Assembly: GCA_947650365.1 (NCBI GenBank) | Contig: OX393550.1 | Location: 101,273,472-101,337,471 of the forward strand | From: Chamaelirium japonicum | Taxonomy: Eukaryota > Streptophyta > Magnoliopsida > Liliales > Melanthiaceae | Length of the DNA stretch: 64,000 nt | Reading direction: 5' to 3' | In this document: positions 13,692 to 25,100 of the stretch, piece after piece | Position numbering within the stretch: the stretch's first letter is position 1 | How the letters are laid out: each line of letters starts with the position of its first letter | The notes under the pieces: generated by a model | Database searches by the model: none | What the model was told of the DNA's origin: nothing | The model's input: the letters and a program-made list of their open reading frames with translations, nothing else | Translations under genes and position numbers: made by a program

Positions 13692-15052
13692 CGCACCCTA
13701 AAAATTGAAATGTTAGCACAATACCCCTTTTCTCAACTGTTTTGTTCGAAAATGCACCCTAAAGTTTGAAATGCTAGCACAATACCCATTTGTTCAACTA
13801 CTTAATTTTTGATTTTATCATTTTATCTGGATCTGATTTTCGGATGGATTAGATATGAATAGAGGTGTTCGGAAAATTGCAAAAAAAATTTGGAATCCCA
13901 AATGTTATTTTGATTCTGATGCTGAAATTTCAGAATTTCAAAATCCAATTCCTATTCAGAATTATGGGAATTTTTTGGAATGTTATATTTTCAGAAATTA
14001 GGTTTTCAACGCTTAGACTCTTAATTATAGATCTAAACTATTTTTTTAACAAATACATGTTAATTGCAGGATGTGCAGCGTCAGGGGATGAGAGCACCAA
14101 GGTTGGTGCCGGGCGGCGTGGGGTACGTGGTTGAGCCCACGCAGCTTCCCTCAGTTTTGGATTGTGTAAAAATAATTTTGTAATAAATATCTGGTCATTT
14201 TTTGGTCTTGTCTATGATTGTCTGTTATTGTGGTAATATTTCATAATTTGTGATAATATTTGATAAATTATGGTAATAGTAATTTGTGGTAATATTTGAT
14301 AAATTATGGTAATATTTGAAAATTTGTGGTAATATTTGATTTAGTCAATTATGTTAATATTTGAATATATTGTGGTATTGTTGTAAATCACAGGAATTAA
14401 ATAAATTATTTTAGTAATTTTTTTAAAAAAAATCATGCTTTTTTACCGACGGAAGTTATAAATTCCGTCGGTAATAATCTATTTTATTTTTTTTAATTAT
14501 TTATATATTACCGATGGAATTTACACTTCCGTCGGTAAAATATAAAGTATTACCAACGGTAAGCCCATATTTCGTCAGTAATAATCTTATATATTACCGA
14601 CGGAAAGTAATTAGCCGTCGGTAATAATCTAATATATTTTTAATTAAATATTCATATATTACCGACGGACACAAAATATCCGTCGGTATTAATGATTTAT
14701 ACCGGCGGATATTTTGTGTCCGTCGCTGATTTTTTCCCACGCCTTTTTTCTCGACAGACAAGCGACGTAATTGGATTCCGTCGCGATAAAACTTTACCGA
14801 CGAAAAATTGACTTTACCGACGAATATATTCCGTTGGTAAAAACTGTTATTTTTGTAGTGTATACCTAATTTGTCGATATAGTCTTTATGACGATTGATA
14901 GTAATAACCCGTCGCTATAAAATACCCACAAAATTAGTAAAAAATAAATATGTTATATCGACGGCTATATATAGATCCATCGGTATTATTAGTATTTATA
15001 CCGACGATAAATAATATTAACGTCGGCAATGCATGTCTTTCTTGTAGTGTTT

Positions 15053-15823
15053 GCTACGGTAGTTAAAAAGTGTAACATTTACACGCAAAAGTGTGGCAAT
15101 TGTTACAATACTTTTGCTACAATGCGTGTTTTTGCTATAGTCTGAAAAGAGTCTGTACAAAAAAGTGGCAATTGCTACAGTACTTTTGCTTTGGATGTTG
15201 CACATATATGATATGCAAGGTATATGCATAGCTATAATGCGTATGTCAGGAAACACAAGTTCATAGTTGTATTAGTTTTTCAAATATCGCACCATATTTT
15301 TATAATGTGAAACCTGCTACTCTGGGATCTGCACTAAAATGTATCTTTTTCAGAGGAATTGACCTAATGTAAAATGAAAAAAAAGATCATGTCCTTATTA
15401 TTTCATACCCGAACTGTTTCTAGGGACCTATTGCTAAATCCCCCGATGCGTAACGCTCATCCGCGTGCCTCCGCCAAAGCATTTCGCAATGGTCGATCTT
15501 ATTCCCATCTCTGTTTTTTTTTTTGGTAATTAATAAAATATAAAAGTATCTAAAATTTGATTTGAAGACACTCTCGTCAATCTAAACTCTGATTAATTAT
15601 TTGAAGTGTACATCACCATTTGAGCTCAAAAGAAGGAGAGACCAGCTGAGCTCGGCAAACCTAACTACAGCCCCATAAGCTACGAGCTGGTCTCTCCGCA
15701 CGGACCCGAGTCCCGACTGCAGGGAGTCTCCGGGGACCTCTGCAGTACCAATCCCTCCGGTAACACCTCCCGCCCAAAAGGAGCAAGAACGAGCTAGGTT
15801 AAGACTAACTCAAAACTCCTGTT
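15053..15823. other. Spacer and 3' region downstream of NCED
   Basis: 15053-15445 is the right part of repeat copy B. 15446-15823 has no recognised gene and would contain the 3' untranslated region of the minus-strand NCED gene. I could not fix a polyadenylation site. Confidence 0.4.
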
Positions 15824-17584
15824 CTATGCTTGGGATTCGAGGTCGCCGGAGCCGATGAACGTCCCGTGGAAGCCGTACGGGACCCTGGACGGGAGCCTCA
15901 CCGTCGCCTCTACCCGCATGTCGGCAGCATTCACGATGACCAGCTCCGACTCCGACGTCCGCTCGTCGTGCACGAACGTCAGCACGTACCCGCCGTCCTC
16001 CCGCCCTGGCGACGGCCCGTCCATCGGCAAGAAGTAGGGCTCTCCGCCGTAGCGGCGGTCGCCGTAGTCGAACCTCGTCGCCACCCCGGTGGAGAGGTCG
16101 ACCTTGGCGAACCCCGACACCTTGGGCCACGGCTCGGCGATTGCTAGGTACACGAACCGGGTCCTCCTCCCGAGCCGGTTGCGGTTCACCATCCCGGCCT
16201 CCAGGTTGAGTTGGTTCGAGGGGGGGAGAACGGGGCGCCGGGTGGACCTCCCAGTCCGCGGGTCGAGCCGGATCTCCGAGAGGACGCTCCGCAGGCTCTC
16301 GTCGGACTCGTTGAAAATGGAGTCGGGCGGGGTCATGCAGGACCCGACCACCACCACCTCGCCGGTCGCCGGGTCCTCCCACGCGTTCCACAGGTGGAAG
16401 CAGAAGCAGTCCGGGACGTCCACCCACCTCATCTCCGCCGCGTCGGCGGCGTACTTCGGGAGCACGCCGAACCGGGCGGTCTTGGTCCTGTCGTAGACGA
16501 CCGGCGAGCCGCCGCGGATCATCTCGTGGAGCTTGAACACCACCTGCTGGTCGGGGACGACGGCGAAGTTCTCGGTGATGGCGAAGTCGTGCATCATGGT
16601 GGGCTGGCTGAGGGGGATCTCGACGTCGGGAGACTTGACGCCCTCCGGGGAGAACCAGAAGTACTTGAGGTAGGGGCGATGGACGACGTCATAGCTCAGG
16701 GCGAAGAGCTCGCCGGTGACGGGGTCGAGCTTCGGGTGGGCGATCATGGCTGACCGCAGCTGCACGGCGAAGTTGTACCGCCCGACCGTCTCGAGGTCGC
16801 CGTCCGTCGTGACGCGGACGTGGTACGGGAGGTCGTCCTCGGACATGGCGAGGAGGCGGCCGTTGAAGTAGACGAGGCCGGCGTTGGCGACGCCGGCGCC
16901 GCGGGTGGGGTCGACGAGGCCAAAGAGGTGGCGGGCGTGGAAGAGGAGGAGGCGGGCGACGCCGGAATGGCCGTGGAGCTCTCCGATTGGCTTGGGGAAG
17001 ACGGGCCGCCCGACGGCGCGCTCCTGCCGGAGGCGCTCCGTCTCGGTGAAGCGGCAGGAGTAGCTGGCGGCACCGCCGCGGATTTGGACGGCGTGGACCA
17101 TGCCGTCCCCGTCGAAGAGGTGGTGCCCTGCGACGGGCTGGAAGAGGGGGTTGGCGCCGTTGCGGACGTAGACGCCGTTGATGAAATTTGGGATCCGCCC
17201 GGAAACGGGGAGGTCGTGGTGGGGCGGCTGCTCACCGACGGGGGCGAAGTTCCCGGCCATCTGCACTGCGGGGTCGGCTGTCTTGGGTAAGGGGGAGGGG
17301 CGCTCGAGGAGGTTGGAGATGAAGCGGGCCTCGACGGTGTCGAGGGCCGCGGCGGCGGTGCGCTGGAGGAGGTTCCATTGCGGCGGCGGGACGGCCTGCT
17401 TCGGGCGATCGAGCTTATTGCTCTGCTTCGAGATCGACAGTGCGTCTTCGTTGATGGGCTTCACGTGAAGGTTGATGGGCTTGGAGCGATCAAGGCCCAA
17501 TATGGAAGATTGGTGGTGGTGGGTTCTGGGGATTGGGTGTGCCGATGAATCGGTGGCGACGGTGGCGGTGGCGGCGGCGGCCAT
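15824..17584 (-). CDS. NCED: 9-cis-epoxycarotenoid dioxygenase (NCED), plastid
   Basis: This intronless 586-residue protein is the enzyme that cleaves 9-cis-violaxanthin or 9'-cis-neoxanthin to xanthoxin in plastids, the rate-limiting step of abscisic acid synthesis. The carotenoid-oxygenase fold is complete. The four iron-binding histidines are visible at about H283 (MIAHPKLD), H332 ([10 protein letters not shown]), H397 ([11 protein letters not shown]) and H573 ([10 protein letters not shown]). Family signatures include VRNGANPLF (about 140), [12 protein letters not shown] (about 154-165) and an amphipathic helix around 70-95 ([20 protein letters not shown]) that in the family anchors the enzyme to thylakoid membrane. 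The first 60 residues, rich in Ala, Ser, Thr and His, look like a transit peptide. Length (about 590-615 usual) and lack of introns fit NCED rather than CCD1, CCD7 or CCD8. The ATG at 17584 is the first in frame, about 130 bp below a TATA box. Codons are strongly GC-rich. The exact paralogue cannot be told. Confidence 0.97.
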   Translation of the reverse strand: MAAAATATVATDSSAHPIPRTHHHQSSILGLDRSKPINLHVKPINEDALSISKQSNKLDRPKQAVPPPQWNLLQRTAAAALDTVEARFISNLLERPSPLPKTADPAVQMAGNFAPVGEQPPHHDLPVSGRIPNFINGVYVRNGANPLFQPVAGHHLFDGDGMVHAVQIRGGAASYSCRFTETERLRQERAVGRPVFPKPIGELHGHSGVARLLLFHARHLFGLVDPTRGAGVANAGLVYFNGRLLAMSEDDLPYHVRVTTDGDLETVGRYNFAVQLRSAMIAHPKLDPVTGELFALSYDVVHRPYLKYFWFSPEGVKSPDVEIPLSQPTMMHDFAITENFAVVPDQQVVFKLHEMIRGGSPVVYDRTKTARFGVLPKYAADAAEMRWVDVPDCFCFHLWNAWEDPATGEVVVVGSCMTPPDSIFNESDESLRSVLSEIRLDPRTGRSTRRPVLPPSNQLNLEAGMVNRNRLGRRTRFVYLAIAEPWPKVSGFAKVDLSTGVATRFDYGDRRYGGEPYFLPMDGPSPGREDGGYVLTFVHDERTSESELVIVNAADMRVEATVRLPSRVPYGFHGTFIGSGDLESQA

Positions 17585-17714
17585 GGCTTCTTCGTTGTTG
17601 TTTGGCTCGTTTTAATGGTGGGAAAGCAGCGGATGAACTGAACAGGGGTTTGTGTCGGGATTTGAAGTGGGTTTGTTCGAGTTGTGAGGAGAGAGCGGGG
17701 ATCGTGTTGGGGGG

Positions 17715-17721
17715 TTTTATA
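17715..17721 (-). promoter_or_regulatory. TATA box of NCED
   Basis: On the minus strand this reads TATAAAA, about 131 bases upstream of the NCED start codon, which implies a 5' leader of roughly 100 bases. No ATG intervenes in this short leader. Confidence 0.75.
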
Positions 17722-17731
17722 ACGGGGATCT

Positions 17732-17763
17732 CCACGTGGACTTGTAAGAGAATGCCACGTGTC
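17732..17763 (-). promoter_or_regulatory. Two G-box/ABRE motifs upstream of NCED
   Basis: A palindromic CCACGTGG lies at 17732-17739 and CCACGTGTC (ABRE core ACGTGTC on plus, G-box CACGTG on both strands) at 17755-17763. They sit 11 and 34 bases upstream of the TATA box. Such motifs bind bZIP (ABF/GBF) and bHLH factors, and similar pairs occur in stress-induced NCED promoters. Activity here is inferred from position and sequence only. Confidence 0.65.
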
Positions 17764-17845
17764 GAACACTTCAGATTCTTAAGAATAAAAAAGATTAAAA
17801 TAAAATTTCTGGCCCTTCGAGGAAGAAGTAAGACGAGCACTGCTA

Positions 17846-17992
17846 TTTGAACATACACACCGGGACAAACAATTGGACATACTACGGTGGTGGGGTGGGG
17901 GCGGCGTCGGCAAGCGGCCGACTCACGAAGTGCTTGCCTATGCCGGCCCACCACGGCAGATGTCCACATGTGTGTTCCATTGTATGTTCAAA
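17846..17992. mobile_element. Short TA-flanked MITE in the NCED promoter
   Basis: Inverted ends TTTGAACATACA and TGTATGTTCAAA enclose 147 bp. Subterminal blocks GGACAT / ATGTCC are also inverted, and TA dinucleotides flank both sides (17844-17845, 17993-17994), suggesting a Tc1/mariner-type element. The GC-rich centre (GTCGGCAAGCGGCC / TGCCGGCCCACC) is unlike Stowaway. It sits about 260-410 bp upstream of the NCED start codon. A related end occurs at 3217-3270. Confidence 0.65.
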
Positions 17993-18380
17993 TAACATTC
18001 TCCGTGTGGGCCCGAATGTCTTTCTTTGCCGTTAGTAACTCGCTCTCATTCAAGGTAGGAGAATGCCCATCCGCCCGCCTGTTCAGTTCACTACGACCTT
18101 CCTACCTCAGCTGAGTGCAGTGGGCGGACCACGGACTCAAATTTTAAAACTTTGGGGGGTCCATTTGCAAAGATCTTTCTATAATTAGGATGTAATAAAA
18201 AAAATCATTAATTCAGGTTAAGTGAGAAATTTCATGGGAACTTTTTCCTTGTAAAGGATCCACACTCAAGGATAGTCATGTTGGAGGATTAGTCACACCT
18301 CGGTAAAGTAGAGAGTGAAAACAATCTATATATTTATGATCGGATCTTATCTCAATACCTGGGTTTTTGAGTATAGGGAA

Positions 18381-18935
18381 TTTTTTTTTTTTTTGAAAGG
18401 TAAGAAATTGCATTAATCTTAAAAATATTTACAACTATGTGTTGCCATTAAAGGCACCCAAAAGAAACAGATATAATCCAAAAAATCCCCGAAGCATTCA
18501 ATCGATCTTTATAGTCTCTCTCCAAGCGAGAAACTCTAATTTATCTTCCTCCTTCATACTAACTTCTTCACGACCCGAGACGATGTTCTTGAGTTGCAAG
18601 TTGATGACATTCTGAATTTGCTGAATCGATCGATCCTCGGGCCCAAAAATCCTCTCATTCCGTTCTCCCCAAATGGTATAAACAACACAAGCAAGTGAGG
18701 TCCGAACAATCTTGCCCCTCCAACTCTTGTTTCCCCTGAATCTACTTATCCTATTGGTGAGTTCAATTAGGTCCTCATTTCTAATAGATGAAATTCGCAT
18801 CAGCAAGCTAAAGTGATTACAAACCTGCTTTGAGTAGTTGCATCGAAAAAAAAGATAGGAGGTTGATTCCTCATCACACTTGCATAGGACACACCTGTTA
18901 GCCATTCTTGCCCCTCTACCTTTGAGATTTTTAAT
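18381..18935 (-). pseudogene. 5'-truncated L1-type LINE, 3' end with zinc-binding RT tail
   Basis: A minus-strand open frame (18498-18905) encodes MANRCVLCKCDEES then YLFFRCNYSKQV, and later CVVYTIWGERNERIF. This is the zf-RVT type cysteine/histidine-rich region at the C-terminus of plant L1 reverse transcriptases (C-x2-C...H/F-F-x-C then a W-x-ER-N block). The stop codon is followed on minus by a 3' untranslated stretch and a poly(A) tail, seen on plus as T14 at 18381-18394. The reverse transcriptase and endonuclease domains are missing, so this is a dead 5'-truncated insertion. It lies about 800 bp upstream of NCED in the same orientation. Target duplications were not found. Confidence 0.8.
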
Positions 18936-19156
18936 CTAATAAATTTTATACTTTATGTTTCTAAACTTTTGTTGAATTTATTATGAACTTTTCAGTTTTT
19001 TTTCGAACACCGAATTTTGCCCCCTTGTTGAATTTTTTCCAGACACCGGATATGTTACTATGATTGGTACCACCATTGACATTTGGCAGCAATGATACAA
19101 ACCGTGAATGAAGTCATTATATTCTTTGTCTCACAGTCTCAAATAGAAATCGTAGT

Positions 19157-19932
19157 TTGTTGCTCTTGTCTTTTTTTTTGGTAATTCAAAGTGGAGATCC
19201 CAATCGGATCTTCAAGAGGCGTCACATGTGGCGCATACATCAGAGCAACCCGCCACCCAATGAGACCGCCGTCACCACCGGTGAAGACACGGAAGGCAAA
19301 GACAAAATGGAAACCTAAACACTATCACCAGCAGCGGGAAGACGCCACACCGGGCGGAGGATACCACCACACCAGATCGGGATACAGGGAACACAAACCC
19401 CACAAAAAGATAAAGTAAAAACCCTAAAATGAAAGCAAACCAGCACCACAAAGCCCACTGGCTCCGGGGAAGAACACCACCAGCGGCATGACTCGAACAA
19501 AATTGGGGACGTCGACGAACTCTCGCGCTATCGATCCACCTCCTCCGCCACACACCACCGGCAGCTGCTCTGCCGCATTGAGGAATGGGAATCACGAGAC
19601 TCATACCGGAACTAAGCTGTCGTCAGCGGGACGGGGTCTGGATCTACCACTTCCTCTGCAGATTGGCAGGAGCACGACCCCGGTGATGGGCCTCGGCCGG
19701 ACAATCGCACAGAGGGGGCCGCGCCACCCTTGACTCGCCGATCACAAAATCGCCACCATCGCCAGGAAGCCCCTATTCTCAAGGGAGGGGAGAGAGAACC
19801 AGATCCATCCCTTAGAGATGCACGCCGAGGTCCTGTCCTCGCCGGATCTGCCGGCGGCGCCTGAGGAGGCCAAGTTCGCACTCCAAAACCCTAAATCTAG
19901 AGGATTAGGCTAAAGGGGTTGTTGCTTTTGTC
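19157..19932 (-). mobile_element. Poly(A) retroposon (LINE-related) with 14-bp target duplication
   Basis: On the minus strand the element begins near 19918 and ends in a poly(A) tail, seen as T9 at 19171-19179. Flanking direct repeats are TTGTTGCTCTTGTC (19157-19170) and TTGTTGCTTTTGTC (19919-19932), 14 bp with one mismatch, as left by target-primed reverse transcription. The roughly 745-bp body is GC-rich at its 5' part (GGGTTTTGGAGTGCGAACTT near the start) and has no intact frame. Sequence at 48575-49310 shares several blocks in the same order, so this is a small family, possibly a non-autonomous L1 derivative. Confidence 0.78.
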
Positions 19933-21414
19933 AAATGAGTAACCGTCATCAATTGCCATTCTTCTATAGCTTTACAGTCTAAACTCTTTGTTGGATTTGA
20001 TTGTTTCTGATATTTGGGGACCAGCTCCGATCATTTCTCATAATCGACATCGATACCGTTCCTTTTGATGGATGCCTTCAGCCGTTATGTTTGGATTATC
20101 CACTTACAAATCGTTCGGATGCCCTTAAAGTATTCATCTCCTTTAAATCAAAAAATAAAAATTGACTTGAAAGAAGAATTAAATCATTTATAGATCAACA
20201 TGACATTGAACATCACTTTTTTCGTCCACACACACCACAACAAAATGGTCTTACCGAATGAAGTCATAAGCACATTTGGTGAAACTGACCTTGCTCTCAT
20301 GAACAATGAAGTCCATATGAAAGTTTTTCAAGACATCTCTTGAATATACCAGTATGTGTGTGTTCGGGTGTATGTGTTGTCCTCATCATGGGCCGTACAA
20401 TGCCCACAAGCACATTCCTAGATCCCTTCCATGTGTTTTGAGATGTTAAATAGGTGGTGTGATGGCGAAGGTAGCTGGCAATGGTAAAAGTCATCGCGAA
20501 GGAGGCCAGTGGTGGTGGAATTTGGCATGAAGGAGACTGGCGGTGATGGAAGCTGACAATAAAGAAAACCGAAGGGGGCCGAGAGACTGGCAATGACAAG
20601 CCCAGTGAGAACTCCAATGGGACCGTTGTTCGAGGGTGGGTGAAACCTGCAGCAGTGGATGTCAGTGATAAAGGAGGCCAAGTTGAGAGAAGTCGACAAA
20701 AAATCACAAACACAGGGTGCAAGGAACGAGGAGAGAGCGCAAACAAACATACACGGAAGGTGGAAAGCGCAAGGTAGAAGGTGTGGAGCATACTCGTGCT
20801 AAGCGCAAGAAGACACACTCGTGCAAGGAGCAGCACACTAGTGCAAGACGCAAGAAAAGAGTGCAGATAGGGGCACATTTGTGCAAGGTGCAAGAACACA
20901 CACTCGTACAAGGCGCAGGGGGGGGGGGGGGGGGGGGGGGGGTATACACTTCGAGGGGTGCCCTTAGCAACGGAGTGCAATCAAATCGATGAGGGGTTCA
21001 TGGTTTGGCCCCAAAGAAGCCCGCACCCAAGCCTAGGAAGGGTCGTATGCATGACCTTGACAGGTCGTGTGCACGACTTCTGCTGAATATGTGCGAATGG
21101 GTGGAATGACGAAAAAACGTCGGGGGGGAACTTGTCTATCCATGTTGTGCACACGGCCTGGAATTCCTGTACACAAGGACGAGTTGGGAGCTGAGAATTT
21201 TGGCCGATATTTTGGGTGTTTTTTGGTCTTCATTGGGTGTACTTTTCTTCTCCTATTTAATGCAAAGTTATGGGAGACCTAGGTTTTTGTTTTTGGCAAG
21301 TAATGGGAGCCCTAGTGTTTATCCAAAACAATTGAGAGAGTGAGATGGAGAGGGAGCAAGTGACGGCTAGGGCTTCATGTGGGTGCTTGGAAGAAGGAGG
21401 GAAGAGGGGAGAGA
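19933..21414. other. Gene-free stretch with degenerate short repeats
   Basis: No gene seen. About 20770-20910 contains repeated CACTCGTGCAAG / GTGCAAG(G/A)(C/A)GCAAGAA motifs next to a G homopolymer. The open frame at 20297-20980 (minus) spans these repeats and the C-run, and has no family motif. Confidence 0.4.
20918..20942. repeat. G homopolymer (25 bases)
   Basis: Twenty-five consecutive G residues. Its length may be unreliable in an assembly, and it could form a G-quadruplex. Confidence 0.95.
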
Positions 21415-21621
21415 GAGAGTGTGTGTGACGACCAAGTTCCAATAGGCCAATAGTCAAAAGTCAAGACTCCTGAGGCTAGGATGCCAAGATGAATGAGGTG
21501 AGGTGAGGTGTACAAGGCCACGAGTTAACCCCACATCGCTTGGAGAGAAGGAGATCCTAGCTACTTATATAATTTTCCCTCCCAAACATAGAAGACGTGT
21601 TTTAAAATCGTGCCCCGCTAC

Positions 21622-21703
21622 GGATTTCGTAAGAATTCCGTAGTTAAGTGTGTTCGGGTAAAAGCAATACTAGGATGAGTGACCTCCCTCGGAAGTTCTC
21701 GTG
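21622..21703 (+). other. 5S rRNA-like segment in Cassandra left LTR
   Basis: It contains CCGTAGTTAAGTGTGTTCGGG and ACTAGGATGAGTGACCTCC followed by GGAAGTTCTCGTG, corresponding to the 3' two-thirds of plant 5S rRNA, including box A, intermediate element and box C. It has more substitutions than the right copy (for example ATGAGTGACC in box C). Confidence 0.85.
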
Positions 21704-22030
21704 CGGGCACGGGTAAAGCGAACAATATCTTGTGTGTTTGGGGCAGATGTTACAAAATGGTATCAGAGCCGGTTCTCCTCGGGATAGGGGGGTCTAACCC
21801 TACACGAGGACGTGTAGGCTTAAAGGGGGTGGATTGTACCAAGATCTAATAGGCCAATAGCCAAAAGCCAAGACTCCTGAGGCTGGGATGTCAAGATGGA
21901 TAAGGTGAGGTGAGATGTACAAGGCCACGAGTTAGCCCCACATCGTTTGGAGAGAAGGAGATCCTGAGATACTTATATAATTTTCCCTCCCAAACATAGA
22001 AAACGCATTTTAAAATCGTACGCCGCTACA

Positions 22031-22113
22031 GATTTCATCAGAACTCCGTAGTTAAGCGTGCTCGGGCGTGAGCAATACTAGGATGGGTGACCTCCCTGGG
22101 AAGTTCTCGTGTG
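22031..22113 (+). other. 5S rRNA-like segment in Cassandra right LTR
   Basis: It carries ATCAGAACTCCG, AGTTAAGCGTGCTCGGGCG, and AGGATGGGTGACCTCCC then GGGAAGTTCTCGTG. Box A (AGTTAAGCGTGC) and box C (AGGATGGGTGACC) match plant 5S rRNA exactly, so the internal RNA polymerase III promoter could still be active. Confidence 0.88.
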
Positions 22114-22167
22114 GGCATGGGCAAAGCGGACAATATCTTGTGTGTTTGGGGCGTATGTTACAGAGAG

Positions 22168-25100
22168 AGAGAAGAAGATGATGATGATGAAAAGGAAAAG
22201 GAAGAAGAAGATAGGGGGTTTGGCTATTGATTGTCGATACATCTTTCTCGGCTTAAATCTTGGTGGACGTTTTCATCCCTCGCGATCTTCTGGTATCTTC
22301 TGATCTTTCGATGGGTAATCTCTACTTCGTGTTTATTGTGTCTGAGAGGGATCATAGAGTGTTTGCCGGTGTTCGATAAACAGAGACCCACCACTTGTGT
22401 ATTCACTTTGATCGTGATAATTCAATCATTATTGTCGGCATATATCATTGTTCGTTTTTTTTGTGGTGTTTGGATCTTATTGTTTTGAAGGGCTCCAAAC
22501 CTCGATTCTAGCATGACGCTTCTGATTGCATCCTCCTCATAGGGCGTATATATACAAGTGAAAGAGGTGGATTGGTTGTCCTCAAAACTCCTAACCACTC
22601 TAGCCATCTCTAACAAGCACTATCATTTATCCCGCCAGTTAGGACTAAATGTGGTTCATCGCAGGGATGTGGGTGTAACATATGACAATGATGTGAGGTG
22701 CAGATGATGGAATGGATAAAGGGGCAGACGATTTGGGTTCTCGAGTATTGGCCACAACTACCACAACGCTGGGTACCCACAATTAATTAGTCCTCGATTC
22801 ATAATTATCATTAGCTCGACAACTTTTGCCCACTTGCAATGGCTGAGCCAAGATGTTCTTGTAGGGGGTGCAAGCATCTCTCAAATGGCCGCCACTTAAA
22901 GCGGAATCTTTCACAACTCAAAGTATCAAACTACTGTAACACTTCATCTAGCAGCTACAACCAGCAAACCCTAAAACCAAAAGATCGTCTAAATAATCAT
23001 TTTAAAGAAATAGGAAGGCTTTTGTTGTCTTCTCTGATGTGGAACGCCTTGAAGAAGTCGTCGATGATGACCTCAAACTCGCAATTAGGATTTGAAGAGA
23101 ATAAAGAGGAGGAGAGAAGATGAGGGGAAAGATTCGGAATCCACCGAATTCGAGGAATCCTCCTCTTAATTGAATCTAATCCAAGACTCCATTACAAAAA
23201 TGCAAATTTTATTCATTCGTTCATAACCATAAAAGAGAGAGACCCGACTCTTATATAATGAGCCGGTATACATGCATAACCATCCCAAAACAAGGTGGGA
23301 TTAACAAAAAGTAAAAAATTGACTTGTAGCCCAAGTTAAAATTTAGCCCTAATAAAAGAAAATAATAAATAAATAGCTAATGCTAATCGACTTCAAACGG
23401 ACCTCATATTGATCATGTCTTTGGCGGAGGCGACTACTCTTCTAATCAAAGAGAGACAGGTGTGGGTCTGACACACCGACGATGCGTGTAAACCCACTGA
23501 AAAGGTGCAGAAGGACGCGTGTCCTCACCATTCTCACATGTAACATTTTTAAAAAAGAAAAAACATAATTACCTAGTTTCACATGTGTAATTCAAACAAA
23601 AGGAAAATATCAAAACCCTATTGGGGTTGTACCCTTTTCATATGGCTCCCCTGATTTTGAGGTAAGACTGTGGGCCCCATTTATGCTTTACAACCCCGGT
23701 GTAGGTTATAGAGGATGGGCCAGTTGGTGCCCTAAGAATTTCCCTTACCGACAGACTTAGTTAGTTTGAAGGCCAGACATGGCATTGGGCCGGGCTTGGC
23801 CCGATTAAAACCAGGCCCAGTAAGTTGAGCCGACACAACCAAGGTTTTAGTGCAACCACGTACGTTACTCAGGTCTAGTCACGTCAGACTAGGTTGGGCC
23901 CCGCGTGAAAACAAATCAGATCCACTGGCGACCTTCCTAGTCTCCAACTACTCGACGAGACATGGTACTATGGTAGTACGACTGACAAAAAAAAAAGATT
24001 TTGCTATGTACAGCCACACAATTACTAATACCCCGCAAGTTAACAAACAAAGAAATATCGGATCTGTCCATGAAATATCCCAAACATGTCGATATTCATA
24101 TCGTGCCGGACGTTTCAGGTCGATATATTGTCGTTTGCTTCCGTCCGATATGTTGTGGGTTGTTTCTGTCCGACATGATGCGGTTCATGTTGGACGGAAT
24201 CGACTGACATGTACCATACAATGTCAATCAGGAGTAGCCAACAACAATATTGATTGGGAGTGACCAACATGTGTACAGAACGGGACAATCGGAGTGCGGA
24301 GGAGACAGCGGTGAGGTGTTGGAAACAATAGCTCCGACTGGACAGTCAGAATGGAGAGGAGGAGATGGAGGGAAAAAAAGAGAGGAGGATGAGCGGCGAC
24401 GACTGGCCGAGCAGAAAGGAGAGGGAGGGGGAGGCAAACCCATACGCGGGATGTACTATAAAATAAGGGGGGAATAGTAAAAAAAAAAGCGAGATGAGGT
24501 GTGTGCATGATATAGGGGTGTTAGTAATTTTGTGGGTTTAAATAGTAACACCCAAAACCAATACCTCAGTGAGTCAGTGACCACTTTCCGATGAACTCAA
24601 CTTCTGCATCTCGACTTACGAGTTACGAGGAAGAGGAATAAAGCAAATAGCCACGTTGTCAGACCCCTCCGCCCATGACCGCTTGAGAGACCTTGCCATG
24701 ACGATTGCACAGGGTGCTAAGCATCCAATTAAGGTTGATCCCAAATGTATGGCCGATGATCGAGGATTGTGTGTTTGTGTGTGTGTATTGAGATTGATCT
24801 TACTTGGAACCTTCCTCGACGTTCATGTACATCTGTCATTGCTTACGTGGCACCTGATGCCACTTTTATAACTATTTCAGCTGATGTCGCAACATGGGTC
24901 CATGTCTTAACTTAATTTGAATGCAACAGATATAATTGAATCATCTTATGTTAATATTCACTAACCTTGGAGCCGTTCGGTTGCACTTACCTCTGCATGC
25001 CAAAGTATACATGGGGATCGTGAGACAGGTACCTCGACGAACTTCATCCACGGAAGATGAGGCTCTGAGGATGTCATTGAGCGCAGAGGCATTACCGAGG

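Larger units (their letters stand above)
21420..22162 (+). mobile_element. Cassandra-type TRIM retrotransposon, complete
   Basis: Two direct LTRs (21420-21754 and 21835-22162) begin TG and end GTTACA. The first is followed three bases on by an initiator tRNA-Met primer-binding site (TGGTATCAGAGC, 21758-21769), and the second is preceded by a purine-rich tract (AAAGGGGGTGGA, about 21822-21833). The internal region is only about 80 bp and non-coding. Flanking GAGAG occurs at 21415-21419 and 22163-22167, although GA-rich surroundings make that duplication ambiguous. Each LTR contains a 5S rRNA-like segment, the defining trait of Cassandra elements. The element must depend on proteins from other LTR elements. 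Confidence 0.92.

Noticed and set aside
15830-17290. Several long plus-strand frames opposite NCED
   Set aside because: Shadow frames of the GC-rich NCED gene; the minus-strand frame has all catalytic motifs.
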